A DNA stretch of 64,000 bases, from positions 87,644,550 through 87,708,549 of the forward strand of contig OY294044.1 in assembly GCA_958510825.1 (NCBI GenBank), written 5' to 3'. The notes under the pieces were generated by a model. That model was not told the DNA's origin. It saw only the letters and a program-made list of their open reading frames with translations, and ran no database searches. Both the position numbers and the translations under genes were made by a program. The DNA is from Brachypterus glaber (lineage: Eukaryota > Arthropoda > Insecta > Coleoptera > Kateretidae). Shown here piece after piece: positions 36,992-47,126 of the stretch. Each line of letters opens with the position of its first letter. The stretch's first letter is position 1.

Positions 36992-37273
36992 GTCCACTAG
37001 TCCTAATGTGCAAAGCCGACTTACCGCCCATGGTGCAACAAACTCCAATTCAAACCGACCTCCGATTTACACTTTATCCGATCGGGTTGGCCATAAGTGC
37101 GGTTTTTTTGGCGGCCACCTTGGCGGCGGGTACGCTCCTGCCCGCCAATCACCACGTGCTCCATTGGAGGTGTCAGACAAACCACGTGGCTTGTCTGCTG
37201 CTTGGCGACGTTCTGCTGTGTATCACCCAGCTCTCCAGAGGTGGGATGCAACATCAGATATGTTTTGTTATCG
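36992..37273 (+). CDS. Methuselah-like GPCR, exon 2 (ectodomain end, TM1, TM2)
   Basis: This is the second coding exon of the same receptor. The acceptor is a pyrimidine-rich tract ending TTGTTTCAG at 36991. The first two bases complete the Gly codon left by exon 1, giving residues 224-317. Residues 225-248 finish the ectodomain (MCKAD supplies a twelfth cysteine). TM1 is about residues 249-273 ([20 protein letters not shown]). A short loop with LHWRC follows, then TM2 about 287-304 ([19 protein letters not shown]). The LYPIGLxIS..FLxATL pattern and the L-H-x-x-C loop before TM2 are typical of the Methuselah family. The donor is strong (ATCG|GTAAGT at 37273/37274), again phase 1, so the next exon should start in the same phase. 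TM3-TM7 are not recognised downstream. GC content is much higher than in the flanking intron, as expected for a real exon. Confidence 0.9.
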
Positions 37274-37299
37274 GTAAGTCTCCGAATTATAATTATAAT

Positions 37300-37998
37300 T
37301 ATTAATTACCAATGAAAAAATCTTGCTATTAAGAACACTTTAATAAATAAAATAAATATATATTATTTTATATAAAAAAGAACAAGAAATATTATAATTA
37401 TTAATTACCAATTAATACTTTTTATCCACGGCTGTGATTAATAGGCCTATTCATTACGGGTCTGTAAAAATAAACCGTTTAAACTTCAAAACAGCCGTGG
37501 ATAAAGTATAGTATTCTAACCGTGTATAATAGCTATTAATCATTCGTGTGATTAATAGCAAATATTACACACTCATTGAATAATATACTATTTTCGTTTT
37601 TTTTTAGTATTTTAAATACTCAGTATAAATATTTACTTGGCATTTTTCATTAAAGATTTTTTTTAAACTCAATACAAGAAATTTTATTATTCTAACTAAG
37701 CACTTTTACTTGATCTAAGTTTTTATCTATTGGTTTAAGATACTTACATCAATACTTACTTAACTTCAATCAAGAAAAACAGTTAATTTAATTAATTAAC
37801 ATTCTTGTGGATATAAACTTTTGAGCCACTTTATCTGAATATTACCTACTTGTTTTTGCATTTCTCTGTGTTTAACAATGCTATAATAATATATAATAAT
37901 TTTGCTTTTGGATGGCTTAACACTAGCAACTATAGCAGCTTAACACTAGCTGCTATAGCAACTATAAATGCTAAATTATTTTTTCTGCGTATGCAAAT
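37300..37998. other. Start of intron 2, AT-rich, no gene seen
   Basis: A broken inverted repeat pairs TTTTATCCACGGCTG (37419) with CAGCCGTGGATAAAG (37491). A short GCTATAGCAACTA-type repeat is at 37928-37966. Nothing else was recognised. Confidence 0.5.
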
Positions 37999-38480
37999 AC
38001 ACTGTAAAAAGTAAACTGAATATTCAGCTCGAGGGGTATGTCACTCTTTATTTTTGGGACGAAATATCGCCTTTTACAGTAATCAATATCGCCCATATCG
38101 CCTCGAGATCGCCAAATATCGCCTCGATATCGCCAAATATCGCCTCGATATCGCCTCGATATCGCCCGATATCGCCCGATATCGCCCGATATCGCCTCGA
38201 TATTTCCCCGGATATAGGTTTTAAACAAAAATTAAAGTACCTTTGTAAAAGATCATAACTTTCTATCCATTTGTAACTAAATATTCAGTTACAAATGGAT
38301 AGGAAGTTATGATTACAAAATTTAAACAATTAAATTTTTGTAACTAAAATCACGTACTTTAATATTTAAGGACAGATATGAAATGTTGCGTGTTTTTAAC
38401 GAAAATTAAATTACAATTGTATAGGTTAATATCTTCCGTTGATCCATTTGTAACTGAATTTTCAGTTTACTTTTTACTTA
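37999..38480. mobile_element. Fold-back MITE with ACACTGTAAAAAGTAAACTG ends, carrying a minisatellite
   Basis: The left end is ACACTGTAAAAAGTAAACTG plus AATATTCAG. The right end is CTGAATTTTCAGTTTACTTT plus TTAC. An internal GTTACAAATGGATAGGAAGT occurs in both orientations (38255-38310). A simple relative without the minisatellite is at 61086-61341. Confidence 0.8.
38087..38208. repeat. ATATCGCC(TCG) minisatellite
   Basis: Ten to twelve units of 10-12 bp are built from ATATCGCC, with TCG, CG or AA between them. The core CGATATCG is self-complementary. Open frames of 85-96 codons on both strands here are artefacts of the repeat. Confidence 0.9.
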
Positions 38481-38505
38481 GTACCTAGAAGTCCCTAGAT
38501 AGATA

Positions 38506-38775
38506 CAGTGTTGGACTGGACAGCCCAAGGCTAGTGAGATTTGTAACCCTTTAGGGTCCCAACTTTTTTTCCCTCAAAAAAGTTTTGATAACTAAAAAAA
38601 AGCTCGTATCCCACAAAAACTTTTTTTACCCCTGCCAGAAATTTTGTTGACTGAAAAACAAGAAGACTAAAGAGATACTTGCCTCCGGCGGGGGCCCCCA
38701 AAGTTTGGAGGGCTCCTAAAGGTGGGTGGCCCTGTGAGATTTTCTTCATTATCTCACCTGTCTAGTCCGACACTG
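38506..38775. mobile_element. hAT-like MITE with CAGTGTTGGACTGGACAG ends
   Basis: The left end is CAGTGTTGGACTGGACAG and the right end is the inverse, CTGTCTAGTCCGACACTG. The flanks GATAGATA and ATTAGATA match at 6 of 8 positions, consistent with an eroded 8-bp TSD. The TIR type is common among hAT elements. The interior resembles the TTTGTCC/ACCCCTGCC repeat words seen at 36480. Confidence 0.8.
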
Positions 38776-39172
38776 ATTAGATAGGTATACATTTTATAAT
38801 TAATCCTATTGCTTTATAAGCGTTTTGATATTTTTATATTACGAAATTAAAGATATTCGCTACAGTATAAATAAATAGAATGGAATGTTTCGTGTGAAAT
38901 AGTTAATATAATCTATAGATCTAGTTAATTATTGCATAACAAACACAACATTTAATTTTAACCCTCAACTGGTCCGGCGTCGTCTGACAGACTACGCAAT
39001 TTAAATAATTAATAAGAACTTAATATTATCAACTGATACATTTGTTACTTTTTTCTTTTGTTTATAGTGCTTAGTTCCATTTTTTTCAAAATTTTCTGCA
39101 TGCAATTTTATTTAGGTTAGTATTTTATGATGTTTTGTTTTAATGGCGTTCATTTTACATATCCTAGTTTAA

Positions 39173-39850
39173 CCTTTTCGCTCCGGGACTGGTCCATGTA
39201 TGGACCAACAAGAAAAGCGAACGTAATAGATGTTTGTAAGGTCAACTTAATGCACTAAATTTAGGAAAAGTATTGAAAAAAATCCTGGTTACTTCTTTGA
39301 CCTTCAAAATTAACTTTGAAGGTCAAACAATGAAAATGCGTATTTGTTGCTTAAAAACTTGAAAATTGGTGTACCTAGATTGTATCTGCTATAGTAAATA
39401 AGAATATTAGTAAATAAGTCTATCTCACCGACTTTGAAGCGCTAATACCCAATTTCATGCTTTGACCTTGAAAGTTCAAGGTCAAAGAGGTGACAAGAAC
39501 TTTTTTACTATTTTTATCGTATTAAGCGGTTCATAAAACATATGTATACCAATTTTCAAGCTCAAATACGTATTTTCATTATTTGACCTCCAAAGTTCAA
39601 GGTCGAATATGAATCTGATATTTTTTTCACTATTTTTATTGTAATCAGCACATCAAAAAACATTGAAAAGTCCTCTTAAACTTTCAATTATAATTTATTA
39701 CATTAGCCTTAACTTTCTCTCCGGGAGTGGTCCATATATGGACCAGCACTCCGAGTGGCGACTTGTCATAAGAAGTTCATTCATTTAAGTCATGAAATTC
39801 AGCTAAAATGCGAGGTCAATTTTAAAGGAAAAATCCCCGGAGCGAAAAGG
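39173..39850. mobile_element. piggyBac-like MITE (TTAA target, CCTTTTCGCTCCGG ends)
   Basis: TTAA lies on both sides (39169-39172 and 39851-39854). The TIRs are CCTTTTCGCTCCGGG and CCCGGAGCGAAAAGG (the right end reads CCCCGGAGCGAAAAGG). TGGTCCATGTATGGACCA lies just inside the left end and GTGGTCCATATATGGACCAG about 110 bp inside the right end. The interior has three inverted pairs of AAGGTCA half-sites. At 678 bp with no transposase it is non-autonomous. TTAA duplication is the hallmark of piggyBac. Confidence 0.85.
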
Positions 39851-39854
39851 TTAA

Positions 39855-40600
39855 TCCAGTAAGGCATCATGTAACCATATGGACACAACTTAATTTAGTT
39901 TAAGTAAGATTGCTATAAACGTTAAACATGTTGTTTTAATATAGTCACTTAAAATTTATTTTTATTTAATATAACAAAAGATAGGATAAGATAAATTTAT
40001 TTAAGGATCTCGAGAATTTTCATTATTTAAACTCCTAAAGCTCCGGCGCAGTTTATTAGCACAAAAAGAAGGAAACTTTCAATACGTCACCTAACAGTGT
40101 GGTGTAACATGTGTTGATGCTTTCATGTTGATTTATTTATTTGTTTATATTCTTTAGGGACCCAATTAATTAGGTGTTTTATACCACGGAGTGTTATTAT
40201 TTACAATAAATTTCAGTGATTCACATCTTTTAGCCATTCCTTATTTCATCCATGTTCAATGTTTTATACCTCATTCATGCACATTCTTCATAAAATGCAT
40301 ATACATAAGCGCAATAAATTAATAAGCGCAATAAATTAATACTGTAAACAATAATTTGGATAAAAAATAATTTTGACCAAATAGGCATTTGACATTGTTT
40401 ATTTGATGATAACTTTATTAAGTAATGAGGTAAATTTAAGGTAAAAAAACTTCAGCTTAGTTTATAAACAATTATTGCGTGATGTACATATTTATTTTGA
40501 CATATATTACGACCTAACGAAAAATTACAGCTAGGTTACAACTACAATTATCACTTTTTGTTTAAAAAATGTAAAATTTAATGATAGAACTTGATTTAGG
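39855..40600. other. Intronic sequence without recognised gene
   Basis: AT-rich, with one short direct repeat (AAGCGCAATAAATTAAT, twice near 40307-40340). Confidence 0.5.
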
Positions 40601-40602
40601 TA

Positions 40603-41505
40603 GGGGTGACCGGGGCTAATTGTCGCACTTTTCATTCAAAGTCAGTTTTTTCCTTTATTTTTGTATTTTTTTTTAGTTGACCAAATGGAAATTTTAGCTG
40701 CATGGTTCAGTAATATTATTATAAGATAAAACATGAAAAAACTAATAGGGTATTAGAGTTATGATTAATTTTGTGAAGTCTCGACAAATGCGACAACGTG
40801 CCCCATCACGGGGCACGTTGTCGCGGCACTTAATCTATATTTTTTTGAAGAAATATAAAGGTATTTATAAAAATTATAAATAACTAATAAGACATGTCCG
40901 TTCCCAAAAGCCGATTGTTATCCAACTTTTCACACTTGTACCAAAATTGTCAACTTTATAATTAAATAATATTTTTGCATTTTTTTTAAATTTAATTTAA
41001 TAAACGATTTTATTTGCTATGCTACAAAGTTTAACTTTTTAATGCCGTTTTAAATAAAAAAAAATGCGAAAAAGGAAATGTTATACCATGAACATATCTC
41101 CAGATCATGTGACAACTAGCCCCAAACCAAATGCGACAACTGGTCAATTTTACCTTTGTATCATGTACTTTCTAATTAACGAATAAACACTTTTAAATGA
41201 CAATATAAAAAAATAATATACAACTTAAACTATTAATATACATATAATTTTCTTATCCTAATATTTTAAATCACTCACAATAATATAAAATACTTACTAC
41301 AAAAAAAATTACTGTTGGCTTTAATTTTGACATTTTTTGGATTATCTTGCTGCTCTTTTATCTTATTGCTTTTAAGTTTACAAATGATAAATGGCGCTTT
41401 TGTAACGCAGAGGTTAGTATCTGTTTGGTGCAGAAAACTATTTTACTTTTTGAGATACAAGCACTTCGACTACTTACCCCTGCGACAACTAGCCCCGGTC
41501 ACCCC
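40603..41505. mobile_element. TA-inserting element GGGGTGACCGGGGCTAATTG (903 bp)
   Basis: The ends are GGGGTGACCGGGGCTAATTG and AACTAGCCCCGGTCACCCC, flanked by TA (40601-40602, 41506-41507). Internally a clean palindrome GCGACAACGTGCCCC ATCAC GGGGCACGTTGTCGC lies at 40789-40823, with subterminal GCGACAACT repeats. Structure and length match 32107-32991. Confidence 0.92.
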
Positions 41506-41507
41506 TA

Positions 41508-42452
41508 ATCATAATTAGTTACATACCCTAATTTGGTAATTCTAATCCTTATAAAAGTACTACTGAACCTTAAAGGGTTAATAATGTTTATAATATCCAT
41601 ATAGTTTATTTGCATTTTTGTTCTTTTTTCTGCCTTTCAAAATAATTCTCTCAGACTACGCCAGGCCTTTTACGTTACAAATCTGGACCACACCAGTTAA
41701 GGGTTAAGATAAAGTTTTAGTTTTAACGAATCAACTACCTATATGTAATGATCGTACTTGTTCTTTATAATTATTTGTCCCATGCAACGGTACTAAAATA
41801 CATAAAAAAATATTACTTAAGTTTGATTTTGTCAACACAATTTCGAGGTTATTATGGTCCAGAAGTGGTTGTGACAGAAATGAAGTCATTAGATCGAAAA
41901 TATTCAAAGAATCAAATGCCTATTATGTACTTTAAACAAAAGGGTGGGGGTCATTTAAAAAATAAACTGTATAAATAATTTTCAACCATATATATTTTTT
42001 TTAAGGTATTTGAGTACTATTATTTAAATAGCATTTTGTGATGACGTCTGTCCGAATAACTATGAATTTGACTCTACTTGCGTTCGACAGAATATTTAAA
42101 TGTTATTCATGTGAATCATTTTCGCATGTTGTAAATTTTCTATTAATTCCAAAATTAACTGCACTTGACATTCAAGTGCCACAATTGACGATCAACATAT
42201 TGTAGGTTAACCAAGGCGCCAACTTGACAGATGAACATTAAAAAAATAAATTTTATAACATTTAATGCAAAGACACTAAACAGAAGCTTTTAACCAAAGA
42301 TCTGAAATAACTGTTTTTGTTTTTCATTTTCGCTTAATGGTTATTTATAAGTTCTGCTGGCTCCATACAGATTAATTGCAAAAAAAAAATCTATACAGGG
42401 TAATTCAGAAATAGGATAAAAACATTAAAGACCCCAATTTTGTTTTGGTTCA

Positions 42453-42455
<3 letters not shown>
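41508..42455. other. Intronic sequence without recognised gene
   Basis: AT-rich. An open frame of 76 codons at 41748-41978 shows no recognisable domain and no splice context that would link it to the receptor. Confidence 0.45.

Positions 42456-42528
<73 letters not shown>
42456..42528. repeat. (TA)n microsatellite
   Basis: About 36 uninterrupted TA dinucleotides; a second short tract lies at 42588-42607. Confidence 0.98.
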
Positions 42529-42531
<3 letters not shown>

Positions 42532-42705
42532 CGTGAGGTGATATCATCCTGATATAGTCTATGTATATTAAAGAATTTATTCTTTATTATATATATATAT
42601 ATATATAAAGCAAAGGAGGGTATCGTCTTGGATGGGGATTTTGGTCCCAATCAAAAAAAAAATATTAATATTAATAATTTTACTTTGGAATAATTATAAA
42701 TAACA

Positions 42706-43817
42706 CAGGCCCACAATAAAAATGGAATTTACTTTACATGTGACTAGGCTATCCTTATAGATTTTGAGCCGCTGAAACCGAATCCGACCTCAGAATTTCC
42801 CCTATACCCCAAAATTTTCCCCTAGCCTAGGGAAAAAGTGTAAAATCTTGGAAATTTCAGGCTCCGTTAAAGTAATATTTATCCACGGTAACGTTATTGA
42901 AACAATGTGGTTTCTACGTACTTCGAGTCGCTAAGTACGAATCCGACAGTAGAATTTTTTTACAGTACCTTAGAATCCCCCTAGCCTTGGGAAAAAAAGT
43001 GGTACTGAGCAAAACTTGAGGTTTCCCGAAAACTTTATTTTTGTACCGAAAAGCTGATATCTTTCCGTATTTTGAGTTGCTGACTTTATATCTGGCATCA
43101 GAATTTTTCTACATTGCCTTAGAATTCTCCTAGCGTAGGAGAAAGAGTGGAACATTGAGAAAAACTAGAGCATCTACGGAAAGATGCCAGCTTTTCCGAG
43201 CAAATAAAACCTCCGTAGATACTCAAGTTTTTCTTAATGTTTCACTCTTTCCCCTAGGCTAGGGCAATGTAGAAAAATTCTGATGCCAGATTTGAACTTA
43301 GCTACTCAAAATACGGAAAGATGCCAGCTTTTCCGTGCAAAAATAAAACCTCCGTGAAACCTCACGTTTTCTCCTAGACTAGGGGAATTCTGAGGTAATG
43401 TGGGAAACTTCTAAAATGTTATATAACCTCAGCAACTCAAAATACGGAAAGATATAGGCTTTTCGGTACAAAAATAAAGTTTGCGGGAAACCTCAAGTTT
43501 TGATCAGTTTACCACTTTTTTTCCCGAGGCTAGGGGAATTCTGAGGTACTGTAGAAAAGTTCTTATGTCGGATTCGAACTTAGCGACTCAAAATACATAG
43601 AAACCACATTTTTTCATTAACGTTACCTTGAAAAAATATTACTTTAACGGAGCCTGAAATTTCCAAGATTTCGCACTTTTTCCCTAGGCTAGGGGATAAT
43701 TGTGGAGTTTAGGGGAATTCTGAGACCGGATTCGGATTTAACGGCTCAAAATCCATAAGGGTAGCCTAGACACATGCAAAGTAGATTCCACTCTTTTTTT
43801 TTTTTTTTCGTGGGCCT
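42706..43817. repeat. 1.1-kb palindrome made of CCTAGGCTAGGGG units
   Basis: The outer arms are CAGGCCCACAATAAAAATGG and the inverse ending CGTGGGCCTA. Along each arm two or three diverged units of about 200-240 bp repeat the series GAATTCCCCTAGCCTAGGG, AAGTG, CTCAAGTTTT, CCGAAAAGCTG and CGTATTTTGAGTNGCT. The units turn around near 43190-43200 (GGAAAGATGCCAGCTTTTCC). No ORF belongs to it. Confidence 0.88.
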
Positions 43818-43862
43818 ATGTAATTTAAGTAATGCTAAAGAACTGTTTTTTAGTTTAAATAA

Positions 43863-43973
43863 GGGAACGTTCAAGTATTTCGTAACCCAAATTATGATCA
43901 TTTTGGACCCCCACACCCCCCCCCTGTAACCCTATTTTCCTATACCATTAAAATGGGCGTAACACTCCAAAAT
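43863..43973. mobile_element. Truncated Harbinger-like MITE (left two-thirds)
   Basis: GGGAACGTTCAAGTATTTCG through ATGGGCGTAACACTCCAAAA matches 27835-27984. The right TIR is missing. Confidence 0.75.
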
Positions 43974-44109
43974 TGATTGATTAGGTATTTCTCAGAAGTT
44001 TTTGTGTTAGCTACTGTAAGTCAATTGAAACCAGAAAAGAATAAAAGCCTGCAGTAAAATAAGCCTGGAAACAATTTAACTAAAAAAAGATCGAAATCAT
44101 ACTCAGCAA

Positions 44110-44272
44110 GGGAACGTTCAAGTATTACGTAACACTCTAGGGGGGGGGGCACGAAAACGTTACGCCGCATTACAGAGGGGGGGTGGGTGTCAGTAAAAAT
44201 TTATTGGATCACATTTTTAACAATGATTTAGGCCTAAGATACGAATTCGTTGCAAATTTTATTGCACACGGG
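44110..44272. mobile_element. Truncated Harbinger-like MITE joined to a LINE remnant
   Basis: It starts GGGAACGTTCAAGTATTACG with a G-run and TTACGCCGCATTAC. It continues with sequence shared with 12084-12320 (TTTATTGGATCAC, GCAAATTTTATTGCACACGG) and then stops where RT coding sequence begins. Confidence 0.75.
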
Positions 44273-44273
44273 G

Positions 44274-44512
44274 TTCACTAAATCCTCTAGTCATAGTTTT
44301 AATACAAGGGAAAGTGATACTTTTATAATACCTAAACATAAAACTGCCTTGTTTGAGAAATCCCCATTGCACAATTGTATTAAGCTATACAACAAACTAC
44401 CTTCTGATATTAAAAAACTTTTTATAAATATAAAATATTTTTAAAAATTAAGGATATTTTAATTAAATGTTGTCCGTATACTGTAAAAGAATTTTTAAGC
44501 TATAAATTTTAA
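44274..44512 (+). pseudogene. Non-LTR retrotransposon reverse transcriptase, C-terminal remnant
   Basis: The translation contains IPKHKTALFEKSPLHNCIKL and YNKLPSDIKKL, the pattern (basic, P-K/H-x-T, S-x-L/Y, K-L-Y-N-x-L-P-x-x-I-K) found at the extreme C-terminus of jockey/CR1-type LINE reverse transcriptases. The open frame stops at about 44444. The matching tail (lysine-rich stretch, then KCCPYTVKEFL and a stop at 44510) continues in another frame, so there is one frameshift. All catalytic parts of the enzyme are absent: this is a 5'-truncated dead copy. Confidence 0.75.
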
Positions 44513-44540
44513 TGTATTTTAATATATTTTGTTGACTTGA

Positions 44541-44686
44541 AGCATATCCACAAGCTCGCATAACAACATAGTACATAAGAATGCGGTACCGTGATTGGCT
44601 TACAAGATACATGGCGGCCCTTTAAGCCAATCACGGCATCGCATTCCTATGTACTACGTTGTTATGCGATCCTGTGGATATGCCCT
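44541..44686. mobile_element. MITE with AGGGCATATCCACAG ends
   Basis: The arms GCATATCCACAAGCTCGCAT and ATGCGATCCTGTGGATATGC enclose a near-perfect hairpin with GTGATTGGCTTACAAG and its inverse. It is the same family as 28576-28723 and is inserted just after the LINE remnant. Confidence 0.88.
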
Positions 44687-45088
44687 TACCAGATGTACAA
44701 TGTATCAAAAATGGTTAATAAATGAATATGAATATGAAATATGACTAATGTTTCTGTTTGTCCGATATGCCACGAATAATTGAATTGAATTTACAAATTA
44801 TATCCTAAATAATAAATTTACTCGCCAATGCAGTAAATTAGCATGGGAAAGTTAATTTGTATATTTTAAAAAGTCGTACTATAAAATTATTCTAGCCGAA
44901 AATTTTTTAGTAACTGATTTTACTATAATTTAAATGCTTGAAGTATTATTATTTATTGTATTTGATGCTCTATTTGTTATTGATGCCTTTACCTTAGGGT
45001 TACAATGAAATTTTGTTATTGCGTTTTTTACGCTTCTCGACATTTTATGCATATGTAAAAGATAATATTTCCACGAAGAAAAAAAAAT

Positions 45089-46027
45089 CTGGCTGGCCAG
45101 ACTGTTCGGAAAATTTGTGACCACGACCAATGGTCGTCGACCATGACACTTCAAGCTAAAGACTTCATTAACCAAAATTCTCGGCTGGATTGTTTTTGAT
45201 TTTTTATTAAAAAAAATACTGTTGGTACCTGGACACAAAAAAAGCGGGATATATGATTTAAAAAGCCAGATGTGTAGTTTAAAAAGCCAGGCTATGGTTT
45301 AAAAGGCTGGACAAATGGCAACCATATATCTATACGAGACAAATATATTTATACGGGACAAACAGAAAGTTATAAAGTATGGAATGTAAATTCTGACTGT
45401 CGGTCAGTCTGTTCGGAAAATTTGTGACCAAGACCAATGGTCGTCGACCATGACACTTTAAGCTAAAGACTTCATTAGCCAAAATTCTCGGCTGGATTGT
45501 TTTTGATATAAATTTTTTGATTTTTTCTTAAAAAAAAATACTGTTGGTTTGGACACAAAAAAAGCGGGATATATGATTTAAAAAGCCAGATGTGTGGTTT
45601 AAAAAGCCAGGCTATGGTTTTAAAAGCTGGACAAATGGCAGCCTTATATCTATATGAGACAAATATATCTATAAAAGACAAACAGAAAGTTATAAAGTAT
45701 GGAATGTAAAGTCTGACTGTCGGTCAGTCTGTTGGGAAAATTTGTGACCACGACCAATGGTCGTCGACCATGACACTTTAAGCTAAAGACTTCATTAACC
45801 AAAATTTTCCGCTGGATTCTTTTTGATATAAATTTTAATTTTTTCTTAAAAAAGATATTGTTGGTACCTGGACACAAAAAAGCGGGATATATGATTTAAA
45901 AAGCCGGATGTGTGGTTTAAGGAGCCAGGCTATGGTTTAAAAAGCTGGACAAATGGCAACCCTATATCTATAAGAGACAAATATATTTATACGAGACAAA
46001 TAGAAAGTTATAAAGTATGGAATGTAA
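45089..46027. repeat. Three-copy tandem repeat of about 315 bp
   Basis: GACCAATGGTCGTCGACCAT occurs at 45125, 45432 and 45752, giving periods of 307 and 320. Each copy then has AAGCTAAAGACTTCATTA, GGACACAAAAAAAGCGGGAT, a run of TTTAAAAAGCCAG variants, and AGACAAA...GAAAGTTATAAAGTATGG. The first copy is 5'-incomplete. The antisense frame reads NEVFSLKCHGRRPLVVVTNF in every copy. Confidence 0.92.
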
Positions 46028-46367
46028 AGAATTCAGACGTACCATATTACACTTACACAGGAATGTACATATTACTTGAGAAAATATGTGCTACAACAAT
46101 AGATTTGTTTATAGAAAATATCGTGTTGTATTTTTCTTTTCAATTAAAGACGGTTTTACATTAGTTAATGCTATCTTCGTGAGAGGAATTTAAAATAGGT
46201 ATGCGAGAAACATTTTCTGGAAACATATCTGTTATTTTTAAAAATATTGCCGCCAACATATCAATACTTTCCCTTTTAGCTTTGTACAAAAAATAAAAAA
46301 CGAACCGTCACAAATGAGCAAGAATAACTTCTCATAAAAAAGGTCAGAGCGAAAGAATTATAACAAC

Positions 46368-47118
46368 TAGGGATTGCAATCCCGTAATGTGGGATCTTTC
46401 ATTCCCGGGGGATCCCGCGCCATTTTTTCAGTCCGCAAAATTGCGGGATTGTCATGCGGGATCCCGCAGGATTTGCGGGATTGACTACGGATAAAAAAAT
46501 AAACACGCCGTGCGGTTTTCTGACGAAACGAAACCAAAAATGAGTCCGAAAGCAACAACTTTGTTGCTGTTTCTTTAGAAACTCCTATTTTATCTTTGTA
46601 AGAGGAACTAGAAATAAAATTACAATACAGAGAAACAGCAAATAATGTAAGTGTAAGTAATGATCTTGATATTAATTACATTCTACGTTAGGGGGGGGGG
46701 GGGAGGGGTCAAAAATCCTTTAAAAAACATCTTATGTTATTTATGCACGTACGCAATTACAAAATAATAATAAAGTATGATATAATTTATAATATTATGT
46801 AAAATTTAAACTTTGTTCTGTTTTAAAAATTTAATTTAATTTGCTTTTTATATAAGTAAATAATATTATATATTTTTTAATAAATACTAAATAGTATTTC
46901 TTTAATATTTTTATTTTTTTGTTATAAAAAATAGTCCTTTAAAGGCACCTATGATAGCTGAATATCTATAAATTATAAAGTAGAAAAAAACTATGTAAAA
47001 CAAAAAAAATATATCGCTAAGTAAAAAATCACAATCCCGCATGCGGGATCCCGCGGGATTGAAGTCAATCCCGTAAAAATCTCGCGGGATTCAAACTCGT
47101 GGGGGATTATTATCCCTA
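46368..47118. mobile_element. hAT element (non-autonomous) with perfect 8-bp TSD
   Basis: The ends are TAGGGATTGCAATCCC and GGGATTATTATCCCTA. The TSD ATAACAAC is present at 46360-46367 and 47119-47126. Both ends hold clusters of GGGATCCCGCGG / TGCGGGATT words in both orientations (46370-46490 and 47031-47105). The middle is AT-rich with a G-run fragment at about 46690. No transposase ORF remains. Confidence 0.93.
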
Positions 47119-47126
47119 ATAACAAC

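Noticed and set aside
37006..37315. Other open frames over receptor exon 2
   Set aside because: They are GC-rich shadow frames. Only the frame continuing exon 1 in phase gives transmembrane helices with family motifs.
38087..38208. CRISPR-like array
   Set aside because: The units are contiguous 10-12 bp minisatellite repeats with no regular unique spacers, in clearly eukaryotic DNA.
41748..41978. Candidate third receptor exon
   Set aside because: The translation lacks the aromatic TM3 pattern of Methuselah receptors and no phase-1 acceptor directly precedes it.
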